Assembly (NCBI GenBank): GCA_022798035.1
Contig: JAAWLS010000167.1
Coordinates: forward strand, 1-5,572
Reading direction: 5' to 3'
Origin: Lachnospiraceae bacterium
Lineage (GTDB): Bacteria; Bacillota; Clostridia; Lachnospirales; Lachnospiraceae
DNA: 5,572 nt
The position numbers and the translations under genes were made by a program. The notes below the pieces were generated by a model that was given only the letters and a program-made list of their open reading frames with translations, was not told the origin of the DNA and made no database searches. Position 1 is the stretch's first letter, and each line of letters starts with the position of its first letter. Below are positions 1 to 5,474 of the stretch, piece by piece.

Positions 1-506
1 TTGTTCAGCACGTGGGAAGCGCGGGCGCTGTACTGGAACTCCAGATGACCGGCGCTGTTACCGTATACGTCACCCATTGTACGGGGAATTTCACGCAAAC
101 ATACTTCTACCGCACGGCGGGCATCTGATACATCCTCAGCTCCAAAGATAATCAAAGAGCCATGTCCTGCGCCGCCTTCTGTATCACGAGGACACTCTAC
201 CAGAAGACATTCACTGTTAGTTGCTTTTACCGCCTCGTCAGCCGCAAAAATCTGCGGGCCTGCACCAACGCGGTCGCTGATAATACCAATCGCACGATAT
301 TTAGGGTCAATTTTAAGCGCTTCGTGAACCTGATGGTCAAGATTTGCAATAACCAGACCAATGGTGTGTCCCATTGTGGTTCCTACAAACTCTGTCAGGT
401 TGCATCCAGATGCAGCCTCTCCGCAGCATTCTTCTGCAGGAGAAGATGAAGCAGCACCTAATCTCTTCATAACTTCTTCCACGATGTTGTTGTTCAGTTC
501 ATCCAT
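1..506 (-). CDS. pduB: PduB-like tandem-BMC microcompartment shell protein (3' end outside window)
   Basis: This is a trimeric shell protein of the propanediol-utilisation microcompartment, related to the abundant Salmonella PduB. The window holds 168 codons plus two bases from the ATG at 506; the C-terminal part lies beyond position 1. Residues 1-17 form an amphipathic segment (Ile8, Val9, Val12, Met13, Leu16), matching the N-terminal extension that in Salmonella PduB ties the enzyme core to the shell. A short Ala/Ser/Glu/Cys linker follows. The shell domain then opens at about residue 36 with NLTEFVGTTMG and continues with GIISDRVGAGPQIFAADEAV and GGAGHGSLII, all close to recalled PduB. It ends in the window at SARASHVLN, about where the second BMC domain begins. 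GGAGG at 515-519 lies 8 nt before the ATG. It follows pduA by 84 nt in the classic pduA-pduB order. Identification is strong; only the missing end is unseen. Confidence 0.95.
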   Translation of the reverse strand, partial: MDELNNNIVEEVMKRLGAASSSPAEECCGEAASGCNLTEFVGTTMGHTIGLVIANLDHQVHEALKIDPKYRAIGIISDRVGAGPQIFAADEAVKATNSECLLVECPRDTEGGAGHGSLIIFGAEDVSDARRAVEVCLREIPRTMGDVYGNSAGHLEFQYSARASHVLN

Positions 507-590
507 GTGTTTTCCCTCCAAAAATTAATTTTTTTCCTTTTCAACGTTCTCATAAAGGCGGTGGGTTTCCTCCAAGATTCCAAAATCCGA

Positions 591-869
591 TTATTCCATA
601 TTTGGAAGAATCTTCTCCACATCTGTATGCGGTCTCGGAATAACATGGCAGGAGACAACCGTGCCGACTTTTTCAGCAGCAATAGAACCAGCATCTACAG
701 ATGCCTTTACTGCACCTACATCACCGCGCACCATAACAGTAACCAAACCGGAACCGATTTTCTCATAGCCAACTAATGCAACATTTGCAGACTTGACCAT
801 GGCATCAGCAGCCTCAATGGCGCCGACCAGACCTTTTGTCTCCACCATACCAAGGGCTTCTCTTTGCAT
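591..869 (-). CDS. pduA: PduA hexameric BMC-H microcompartment shell protein
   Basis: The product is a 92-residue single-BMC-domain protein that forms the hexameric facets of the propanediol microcompartment. Its central pore lets diol substrate in and hinders propionaldehyde loss. The sequence opens [20 protein letters not shown], nearly the same as Salmonella PduA. It keeps Lys26 and Arg79 (hexamer-hexamer contacts), the pore loop KIGSG with Ser40, the [10 protein letters not shown] strand-helix and the C-terminal [12 protein letters not shown]. Length is normal (Salmonella 94). The ATG at 869 is chosen because AAGGAGG sits 7 nt upstream and the family begins here. The frame stays open upstream to in-frame starts at 911 and 905, which have their own purine-rich site (see findings). 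It is the first gene of the shell operon, about 160 nt downstream of the predicted transcription start. Confidence 0.97.
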   Translation of the reverse strand: MQREALGMVETKGLVGAIEAADAMVKSANVALVGYEKIGSGLVTVMVRGDVGAVKASVDAGSIAAEKVGTVVSCHVIPRPHTDVEKILPNME

Positions 870-876
870 TTTGCTT

Positions 877-883
877 CCTCCTT
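877..883 (-). promoter_or_regulatory. Ribosome binding site of pduA
   Basis: AAGGAGG lies 7 nt before the ATG at 869. This near-perfect anti-SD match settles the start at the family-typical MQREALG rather than at the upstream in-frame starts. Confidence 0.9.
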
Positions 884-914
884 GTCTCTTCATATTCTGC
901 GGCATATCCATCAA

Positions 915-922
915 TCCCCCTT
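915..922 (-). promoter_or_regulatory. Second SD-like site, in frame with pduA
   Basis: AAGGGGGA precedes an in-frame ATG at 911 (4 nt after the G run) and another at 905 (10 nt). Use of either would add 14 or 12 residues to PduA. A weak 15-codon reading frame also ends here, its TGA overlapping the ATG at 911. The site may be fortuitous, because this leader is purine-rich in general. Confidence 0.3.
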
Positions 923-1035
923 TTCCAAAGCTCTCCCAGATTTCAATATGACTGGCATCTGGCTATGGATTCCTCATTTTTATCAAAATGGATTGTGGCA
1001 TATACACGCAATTGGTTAATTTGTTGCTAGTTTTT

Positions 1036-1041
1036 ATTATA
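1036..1041 (-). promoter_or_regulatory. -10 box of the pdu shell operon promoter
   Basis: The minus strand reads TATAAT here, a perfect -10. At 17-bp spacing the -35 position (1059-1064) reads AGAAAG, a poor match to TTGACA, and there is no TG extension. A strong -10 without a -35 is typical of an activator-dependent promoter, and tandem repeats occupy the -35 region. The predicted transcript start is near 1029, giving a leader of about 160 nt before pduA. I see no cobalamin riboswitch core or terminator in that leader, only weak hairpins (for example 936-941 pairing with 957-962). Confidence 0.75.
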
Positions 1042-1057
1042 CTAGAATCCTGGTTGT

Positions 1058-1089
1058 ACTTTCTTGTCTTAATCAGGGACTTTTTTGTC
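1058..1089 (-). promoter_or_regulatory. Tandem direct repeat, predicted AraC-family activator site of the pdu promoter
   Basis: On the minus strand two 11-mers, GACAAAAAAGT (1079-1089) and GACAAGAAAGT (1058-1068), match at 10 of 11 positions and start exactly 21 bp apart. The proximal copy covers the -35 position of the promoter whose TATAAT is at 1036-1041. Two direct half-sites one pair of helical turns apart, overlapping the -35, is the known architecture of AraC-type activator sites (for example araI1-I2). The likely binder is the AraC-type response regulator encoded at 2496-3557. The repeats and spacing are directly visible; the choice of binder is inference. Confidence 0.6.
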
Positions 1090-1102
1090 TAATACTTTGT
1101 AT

Positions 1103-1120
1103 AATTTGCACAATCAAATT
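1103..1120. promoter_or_regulatory. AT-rich dyad upstream of the pdu activator repeats
   Basis: AATTTG and CAAATT form a perfect 6-bp inverted repeat around a 6-nt spacer (CACAAT on the plus strand). It lies about 13 bp upstream of the distal activator repeat. It could be an operator for a second regulator (Crp/Fnr-like or Rex-like dimer), but it matches no consensus exactly and chance is possible in such AT-rich DNA. Confidence 0.3.
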
Positions 1121-1146
1121 TTCCGCAAAAAATTCCTCTTTTTTAT

Positions 1147-1156
1147 CGGATATCCG
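1147..1156. repeat. Perfect 10-bp palindrome in the pdu upstream region
   Basis: CGGATATCCG is self-complementary over its full length and stands out in an otherwise AT-rich spacer, about 105 bp upstream of the pdu -10. It may be an operator or chance; no binder is suggested. Apart from this, the dyad, the activator repeats and the terminator, I see no gene in the 870-1322 spacer. Confidence 0.3.
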
Positions 1157-1237
1157 CAGCTACATAATCTCTCAATTCGATTTTATCTCCTATCTAAAAA
1201 TACCATCCAGCATCCCTTCAGAATTTTTTAAGTTTAG

Positions 1238-1272
1238 AAAAAGACTGCTGCACGGATATTTGTGCAGCAGTC
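1238..1272 (-). terminator. Rho-independent terminator after pduQ
   Basis: The arms at 1243-1253 and 1262-1272 (GACTGCTGCAC against GTGCAGCAGTC) form a perfect 11-bp GC-rich stem with an 8-nt loop. On the minus strand the stem is followed directly by five T residues (1238-1242). It lies about 50 nt after the pduQ stop codon and before the pdu shell promoter. It should therefore separate the sensor-regulator-pduQ unit from the shell operon. Confidence 0.95.
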
Positions 1273-1322
1273 CAAATTCTATCCTCTATTGATTTTTAAA
1301 ATACTTTCACTTCTTCTATCAC

Positions 1323-2462
1323 TTAACCCAGCACCTGATTCAGAATTATTCCAGCCTCTTCCTCACTCGCTCTGCGCGGATTGGTAGCGTAAGTAGCATC
1401 TGCCAATGCTGCTGTCACTATCTCGTGATGCATTCCTTTCACCTGATTTACATCAGCTCCCCACTCTTTAAGGGTGGAGGGAATGCCAAGCATCTGATTC
1501 AAACGCTCTATCTCCTGTATCAGATTAGCCACTCCAAGCCGAACCGTAGCCGCCGGAAAATCCATAATCCTGGCAATTCTCTGATATTTTTTGGCTGCCA
1601 GCGAATACTCTCCACCTTTCACACAGGACAAATTCGCATTAAATGCCAAAACCTTCGGCAAAAGCATTGCATTGATACGGCCGTGCGCAATATGTAACTT
1701 TCCGCCAATAGCGTGGGCCATACCGTGATTAATGCCAAGACCCGCGGAATTGAATGCCAGTCCTGCCATGCAGGCAGCATTCTGCATCTCTGTCCGTGCA
1801 AGTAAATCTTCTCCATCCTGATAAGCCAGAGGCAGGAACCGGAATACCAATGATACTGCTTTCTCACACATTGCATCTGAAAAATCATTTGCATTGGTCG
1901 AAACATAAGCCTCCAGAGCATGAGTCAGCACATCCATGCCTGCATCAGCCGTCACAGAGGCCGGAGCGCTGGTCGTAAGGGTTGGGTCAAGAATCGCTAC
2001 AGGCGGACGCAAATCCTGACTGTCCAAAGGATATTTGACTCCTTTGGCTGTATCGCTGATTACTGCATAATCTGTCACCTCGGAACCGGTACCGCTAGTG
2101 GTGGGCACAGCAAAACATTCCAGCTTATCTGTCTCAATATGAAGAATCTGCTTGCCGATAGCTCGAATTGCTTTTGCCGCATCAATAGTAGAACCGCCTC
2201 CTACAGCAATCACGGTCTCTGCATGGCATTCCTCAAAAACTTTTACGCCTGCAGCCACTACCTCAATGGGCGGGTCAGGAATCACTCCGTCAAACACGCT
2301 GACCTCACATCTTGTCAGATAAGAAATTACTTTGTCCACTGCTCCTAACTGTACCATAAATCGGTCTGTGACAATAAGAACCCTCTTATCTTCTACTTTG
2401 CGCAGGCGCTCCAATGCGCCTTCCCCAAAAAATATCCTGGTACTGAAACTGAATTCCTGCAT
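1323..2462 (-). CDS. pduQ: Iron-dependent alcohol dehydrogenase, PduQ-like 1-propanol dehydrogenase
   Basis: A 379-residue group III (iron-containing) alcohol dehydrogenase. In the pdu pathway PduQ reduces propionaldehyde to 1-propanol with NADH, recycling NAD+ for the aldehyde dehydrogenase inside the microcompartment. Visible landmarks (numbered from the chosen start) are the NAD-binding VGGGST near 87-92, VPTTSGTGSEVT near 119-130, and VKYPL. The four metal ligands are all present: Asp177 and His181 in GMDVLTHALEAYVST, His246 in GINHGMAHAIGG, and His260 in HIAHGRINA. The C-terminus ALADATYATNPRRAS closely follows Salmonella PduQ, as does DFSDAMCEKAVSLVFRFLP; EutG is the nearest alternative. 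Of three clustered ATGs (2474, 2465, 2462) the last is chosen because GGAGG (2468-2472) lies 5 nt before it and overlaps the first. It follows the response regulator by 33 nt in one unit. No separate encapsulation peptide is seen at the N-terminus. Confidence 0.9.
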   Translation of the reverse strand: MQEFSFSTRIFFGEGALERLRKVEDKRVLIVTDRFMVQLGAVDKVISYLTRCEVSVFDGVIPDPPIEVVAAGVKVFEECHAETVIAVGGGSTIDAAKAIRAIGKQILHIETDKLECFAVPTTSGTGSEVTDYAVISDTAKGVKYPLDSQDLRPPVAILDPTLTTSAPASVTADAGMDVLTHALEAYVSTNANDFSDAMCEKAVSLVFRFLPLAYQDGEDLLARTEMQNAACMAGLAFNSAGLGINHGMAHAIGGKLHIAHGRINAMLLPKVLAFNANLSCVKGGEYSLAAKKYQRIARIMDFPAATVRLGVANLIQEIERLNQMLGIPSTLKEWGADVNQVKGMHHEIVTAALADATYATNPRRASEEEAGIILNQVLG

Positions 2463-2467
2463 CATAC

Positions 2468-2472
2468 CCTCC
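2468..2472 (-). promoter_or_regulatory. Ribosome binding site of pduQ
   Basis: GGAGG lies 5 nt before the ATG at 2462. It overlaps the ATG at 2474 and is only 2 nt from the ATG at 2465, so it selects the 2462 start. Confidence 0.7.
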
Positions 2473-2477
2473 ATTCT

Positions 2478-2495
2478 GCCGCCAAGGCCTGCGGC
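2478..2495 (-). other. GC hairpin between the response regulator and pduQ
   Basis: GCCGC (2478-2482) pairs with GCGGC (2491-2495) around an 8-nt loop containing the palindrome AGGCCT. It starts at the base after the regulator stop codon and ends 5 nt before the pduQ SD. No T run follows, so it is not an intrinsic terminator. It could tune stability or coupling of the two cistrons. Confidence 0.4.
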
Positions 2496-3557
2496 CTACT
2501 TTCCAGATTGTCCGCCGCAATAAAACTCCCGATACTCTGTAGGCGTCATTCCCACCTTTCGTTTAAAGGCTTTGCTGAAATAGTTAGCCTCGCTGTAAGA
2601 AAGCTCATAGGCAATACTGATGACAGGCATATCCGTGTCCTCAAGCATTTCCTGAGCAATTGCAATTTTACAATCTGTAACATAAGTAATAAAATTTACC
2701 CCGGTAATTTTCTTAAAAATCCTGCTAAAATAGTAGGAGCTCATATTCGCATATTCCGCGACTTGTTCCAGGCTGATGCCCTCCTTGATATGACGGTCAA
2801 TATAGTTGAGCACCTTCTGCTCACTGTCTACCTGATAACTGCAGTCCTCATCAAAAACAGTAAAGATAACGTTAAGCATCTTCTTCAGCACAAGATAGGT
2901 ATCATACTTCTGTACCTGCTGGTCAAATCGAAGCTTGAACTGCTCCACGATACATACCAGCTTCGCTTGAACTGCCGCCCCCAGAGATTCGCCTAACTGC
3001 GCGACTCCCTCGGCAAACCGAAGAACCTGAAATCGAATTATACTTCTATTATGTACATCTTTGTGAAGAGAATCAAGGTAATCTTTTGCAACATCTGTGC
3101 ACTTTTTATAACAAAATGTTCTCATCTGCTCAGCCAAAAGTTTTAGATACTGCTCCCGCCGCTGCTCTTCCCTGTCGTCTGATGTAAGAGAAGCATCCCG
3201 CTTCAACGCGCGGACTGATGCCAAAAGCCAGGCCGGACGGCAGGGTTTCAGCAGATAATCCTGCAGTCCCAGACGCCAGACATGAGGGGCAATATCCGCA
3301 CGAATCCCCACGGAAGTTACTAAAATCGGAGTGTCCGGCGATACCTGTTTTGCCCGCGCCATCATATTACAGCGGCGCAAATCAAATTTAGGCACATCTG
3401 CAATCAACAGTTCCACCTCTCTCTCCCGCAGCATTTTCATAGTCGTCTCCTCCTCCGACACAAGGATAATCTCTGCAGAGTCTAACCCCTCAGACAAAAT
3501 GTTCCTGGTAATCTCACGTTCCATTCGGTTTTCATTCATTACTAAAATCTGGCCCAT
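2496..3557 (-). CDS. YesN-type response regulator: receiver plus AraC DNA-binding domain
   Basis: A 353-residue cytoplasmic transcription regulator. Residues 3-118 form a CheY-like receiver with phospho-acceptor Asp54 (LLIAD), Thr81/Ser82 and Lys104 (DYLLKP). The usual acidic pair is Asn8-Glu9 (MNEN instead of VDDE), so phosphorylation may be weakened. Residues 120-243 are a helical linker I cannot assign. Residues 247-345 form the two helix-turn-helix AraC domain: SLEQVAEYANMSSYYFSRIF and ISIAYELSYSEANYFSKAFK, ending VGMTPTEYREF. ATG at 3557 is preferred over GTG at 3560 because AGGGGGA (3565-3571) lies 7 nt before the ATG. It sits between the PocR sensor and pduQ. It is the natural candidate to bind the tandem repeats at 1058-1089 and activate the shell operon. 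The family call is firm; target and ligand response are inference. Confidence 0.93.
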   Translation of the reverse strand: MGQILVMNENRMEREITRNILSEGLDSAEIILVSEEETTMKMLREREVELLIADVPKFDLRRCNMMARAKQVSPDTPILVTSVGIRADIAPHVWRLGLQDYLLKPCRPAWLLASVRALKRDASLTSDDREEQRREQYLKLLAEQMRTFCYKKCTDVAKDYLDSLHKDVHNRSIIRFQVLRFAEGVAQLGESLGAAVQAKLVCIVEQFKLRFDQQVQKYDTYLVLKKMLNVIFTVFDEDCSYQVDSEQKVLNYIDRHIKEGISLEQVAEYANMSSYYFSRIFKKITGVNFITYVTDCKIAIAQEMLEDTDMPVISIAYELSYSEANYFSKAFKRKVGMTPTEYREFYCGGQSGK

Positions 3558-3564
3558 CACCGCA

Positions 3565-3571
3565 TCCCCCT
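3565..3571 (-). promoter_or_regulatory. Ribosome binding site of the response regulator
   Basis: AGGGGGA lies 7 nt before the ATG at 3557 and 4 nt before the GTG at 3560, favouring the ATG. Confidence 0.7.
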
Positions 3572-3621
3572 AACCTTGTCAAATTCCCGTTCCGGCACAT
3601 TGTCATCTGCCGCTGCTTCTG

Positions 3622-4827
3622 CTAACTCTTTTTCTTCTGAGGCAGACGAAAGCAAATCATATAGCCTGCCTTTCCATCCTTTCTGGGCCCTGCGGAAAGT
3701 CCGTACGGTTTTCCAAAAATCCGCTTCAGGTTCCGATTGGAATCATACAGTGAAAATCCTTCTTCCTGAGCGGAACTGCTGAATTTGGCATTCAACTCCT
3801 CCAAATTCATCTCTGTATTATCGCTGGCCACATAGATAACGACATCCTCCTGCTCCTCCTCAGCAGATATCTCTATCTCATGGCTTTCCCCGGCTTCACA
3901 TCCCTGAACAGCCAAAGCCGCCAACGGCTCCAGCACCATGTATGGACAATTTGCACTCCAATACTGTTTCGGCACCGAAATGCTGTAATTGAGTTCATCT
4001 CCCATCCAGGCTTTCTGAATGCGCAGCAGCGCGCCTATGTAATTTAATTCCTCCCCTAATGTAGAAATTTCATGGTCCAGTTCAGTTACATAACGCATAA
4101 TGCTGGCAAAATCGTAAGCCACCGCTTCCGTCCTGTCCGCCTTTTCCTGAAAAGCAAGCTGAGAAATAATATTCATCACAAAGAAAAAATAGTGAAGTTT
4201 CCCCTGCTGCTTTATGCTTGTGAGCTCCTGCTTTTGGAAGGAAAACTCCATATCCGGTTTCCAACCCGCCGGCTCCGCGCCCATTTTCTCTGAATCTTGT
4301 TCTGCCCGTATGCTGTTCTGCATCATAAGTATAATCACATCATGCAACAGTGAAACTGCCGATTTAATTTTTTCATAAGAGACCATCTGGGTCTCGTTAT
4401 AGGCTTCATCCAAAGCCTTGTCCTTCCGCCAGTCAGTCTCTATCGGCAGAATGGGTTCCAGTTCCCCTTTTTCTTCCAAGTTCAGCCGTATCTGTCCGCC
4501 CATCAGCGAACCCATGTAAATGCCATCTTGAATCAGAGGCAGTGCAAAATCCACCAATCCTGCATGACAGCGGTAAATATAAGGCTCACCTGTAATTGCA
4601 GCCTGAAGGCCGCCGTGAGCATCGCATTGTTTGCACATTTCAAAAAATCTCTGCTGTTTTCTCCCCAGCTGGCAATAAGGAGTAAAACCACTATATTGCG
4701 TAATCGGACATCCTCGGTAATCTACCGTTACAAAAGCCAGTCCCATAGCCCTGGAACAATTATCCTGAAGCATCTGCAGAAAATTAATGTCAAGATAATC
4801 GGATAATTTTTTTGATTCTTTCAACAT
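3622..4827 (-). CDS. PocR-domain sensor with a degenerate histidine kinase core
   Basis: A 401-residue soluble sensor with no membrane segment. Residues about 9-170 form a PocR ligand-binding domain. Its signature cysteines are visible at 40, 52, 65, 68 and 87, in CPITQYSGFTPYC, MCKQCDAHGGL and YRCHAGLVDFALP. PocR domains are predicted to bind small hydrocarbon derivatives such as propanediols. Residues about 195-285 resemble the LytS/YesM His_kinase domain; His212 (KLHYFFFVMN) sits where PHFLFNTLN is usual. The C-terminal ATPase-like part lacks the usual boxes: LEPLAALAV for LxPLVENAI, SDNTEMN for DNGxG, and GFSLYDS for GIGLxN. ATP binding is therefore doubtful. ATG at 4827 is preferred over 4836 because AAGGA (4836-4840) is 8 nt before it and touches the other. 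The stop TAG at 3622 is 64 nt before the regulator ATG; an open -1 frame spans that gap (see findings). Likely ligand: 1,2-propanediol, inferred from the pdu context. Confidence 0.9.
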   Translation of the reverse strand: MLKESKKLSDYLDINFLQMLQDNCSRAMGLAFVTVDYRGCPITQYSGFTPYCQLGRKQQRFFEMCKQCDAHGGLQAAITGEPYIYRCHAGLVDFALPLIQDGIYMGSLMGGQIRLNLEEKGELEPILPIETDWRKDKALDEAYNETQMVSYEKIKSAVSLLHDVIILMMQNSIRAEQDSEKMGAEPAGWKPDMEFSFQKQELTSIKQQGKLHYFFFVMNIISQLAFQEKADRTEAVAYDFASIMRYVTELDHEISTLGEELNYIGALLRIQKAWMGDELNYSISVPKQYWSANCPYMVLEPLAALAVQGCEAGESHEIEISAEEEQEDVVIYVASDNTEMNLEELNAKFSSSAQEEGFSLYDSNRNLKRIFGKPYGLSAGPRKDGKAGYMICFRLPQKKKS

Positions 4828-4835
4828 AAATTCCA

Positions 4836-4840
4836 TCCTT
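4836..4840 (-). promoter_or_regulatory. Ribosome binding site of the PocR sensor gene
   Basis: AAGGA lies 8 nt before the ATG at 4827. The longer start at 4836 shares a base with this site and so has no usable SD. Confidence 0.65.
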
Positions 4841-4889
4841 CGGCCTATTTCAAGCCTGAATAAACGATTTTTTAATGTTTCTCTATGTA

Positions 4890-4918
4890 ATTATAACAAA
4901 AAAATCCTGCCCATACAA
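4890..4918 (-). promoter_or_regulatory. Predicted promoter of the sensor-regulator-pduQ operon
   Basis: On the minus strand TATAAT (4890-4895) is preceded by TGT, giving an extended -10. With 17-bp spacing, TTGTAT (4913-4918) serves as a partial -35. The predicted start near 4883 gives a leader of about 55 nt. Unlike the shell promoter it appears able to work without an activator, which would give steady sensor and PduQ supply. Confidence 0.7.
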
Positions 4919-5156
4919 TTCTTTTTTGTTCATAATGTATTTTGAAATCAGTCCTCTGCTCCATACCTGCAGTTGAAAGGGCAAAAAGCGTCTTTTCGGC
5001 AAAATTTCCATGGCAAGATTTTATAATCTGTATCACAATAAAACAAAATTTCAACCATTCTTTGCTGAGTGCACTTTACAATATGGATGTGCAGGTCCGC
5101 ACGGCGGCTTCACTGCAGCGGCAGCTCTAACAGCCGCTTATTTCCTGAACATCCGC
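4919..5156. other. Spacer without a supported gene, upstream of the sensor operon
   Basis: About 240 bases between the broken DUF2164-like gene and the sensor promoter (about 330 counting the promoter and leader). Short frames occur on both strands but none has a convincing ribosome site or recognisable protein. A 6-bp GC hairpin (5117-5122 with 5133-5138, 10-nt loop) sits just after the DUF2164 stop. It lacks a T run in the minus direction, with only a weak TTATTT on the plus side. The stretch about 5075-5145 is richer in GC than its surroundings and may be a decayed remnant; I cannot assign it. Confidence 0.5.
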
Positions 5157-5425
5157 CTAAATCATTTTCTCATTTTTATACAAAACATAATAATCAGAAT
5201 CCATATTTTCCATCATCTGGCCAAACCATTTCTTTGCGTCGTCCAGAGCTTTATTGTATATAATCGGCGCCATTTTCTGCTGAAATAATTCCAGCAGCTG
5301 CATCTGCTCAATCATTCCAATTTCCTCGCCCGTTCATCCAGATAAAATGCTCTTATCTCCGCATTCAGTTTTTTCTTCTGTTCATCTGATAATTTAATCT
5401 GCGGCAGCTGTTCCCTCTTCTTCAT
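5157..5425 (-). pseudogene. DUF2164-like small protein gene, broken by a one-base frameshift
   Basis: Two overlapping frames together make one small protein. The first (ATG at 5425, TGA at 5312-5314, 37 aa) carries IKLSDEQKKKLNAEI and then YLDER. The second runs to TAG at 5157-5159 and carries MAPIIYNKALDDAKKWF and a C-terminal MENMDSDYYVLYK. If one G is restored in the run at 5329-5331, the product joins as DERGEEIGMIEQ and has 89 residues. That matches the layout and length I recall for DUF2164 proteins (LSxEQK, ER.EEIG, YNxAxxDA). An alternative TTG start at 5443 has AGGA 7 nt upstream. As read, the gene is split; sequencing error, true decay or two coupled small genes (ATGA overlap at 5312-5315) all remain possible. 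Function is unknown and no link to pdu is evident. Confidence 0.72.
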
Positions 5426-5474
5426 AATGTCCTCTAAGCTCAAAATTTTTTCCTATTTTAATTCTTTTATCTGC

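Noticed and set aside
494..694. 66-codon minus-strand frame overlapping the ends of pduA and pduB
   Set aside because: It runs out of frame through pduA and into the pduB start; the composition is not protein-like and both overlapping genes are certain. It is a shadow frame.
870..1029. Cobalamin riboswitch or antiterminator hairpin pair in the pduA leader
   Set aside because: The leader is long enough only for partial structures. I found no cobalamin-riboswitch core such as GCCACTG, no terminator stem with a T run, and only weak 6-bp hairpins.
1920..2996. Plus-strand open frames at 1920-2348 and 2508-2996
   Set aside because: They lie antisense to pduQ and the response regulator, have no ribosome sites and resemble no protein family.
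4921..4929. ACAAAAAAG near the -35 of the sensor promoter, resembling the pdu activator repeats
   Set aside because: Only one copy is present, no partner is found 21 bp upstream, and the match is mostly an A run. Autoregulation is not supported.
4872..5054. 60-codon minus-strand frame in the spacer upstream of the sensor gene
   Set aside because: It crosses the predicted sensor promoter, has no good SD and shows no recognisable sequence.
5117..5138. GC hairpin after the DUF2164-like gene as a terminator
   Set aside because: In the minus direction it is followed by GCAGTGAAG, with no T run. It could at best be a weak plus-direction terminator, for which no gene is seen.
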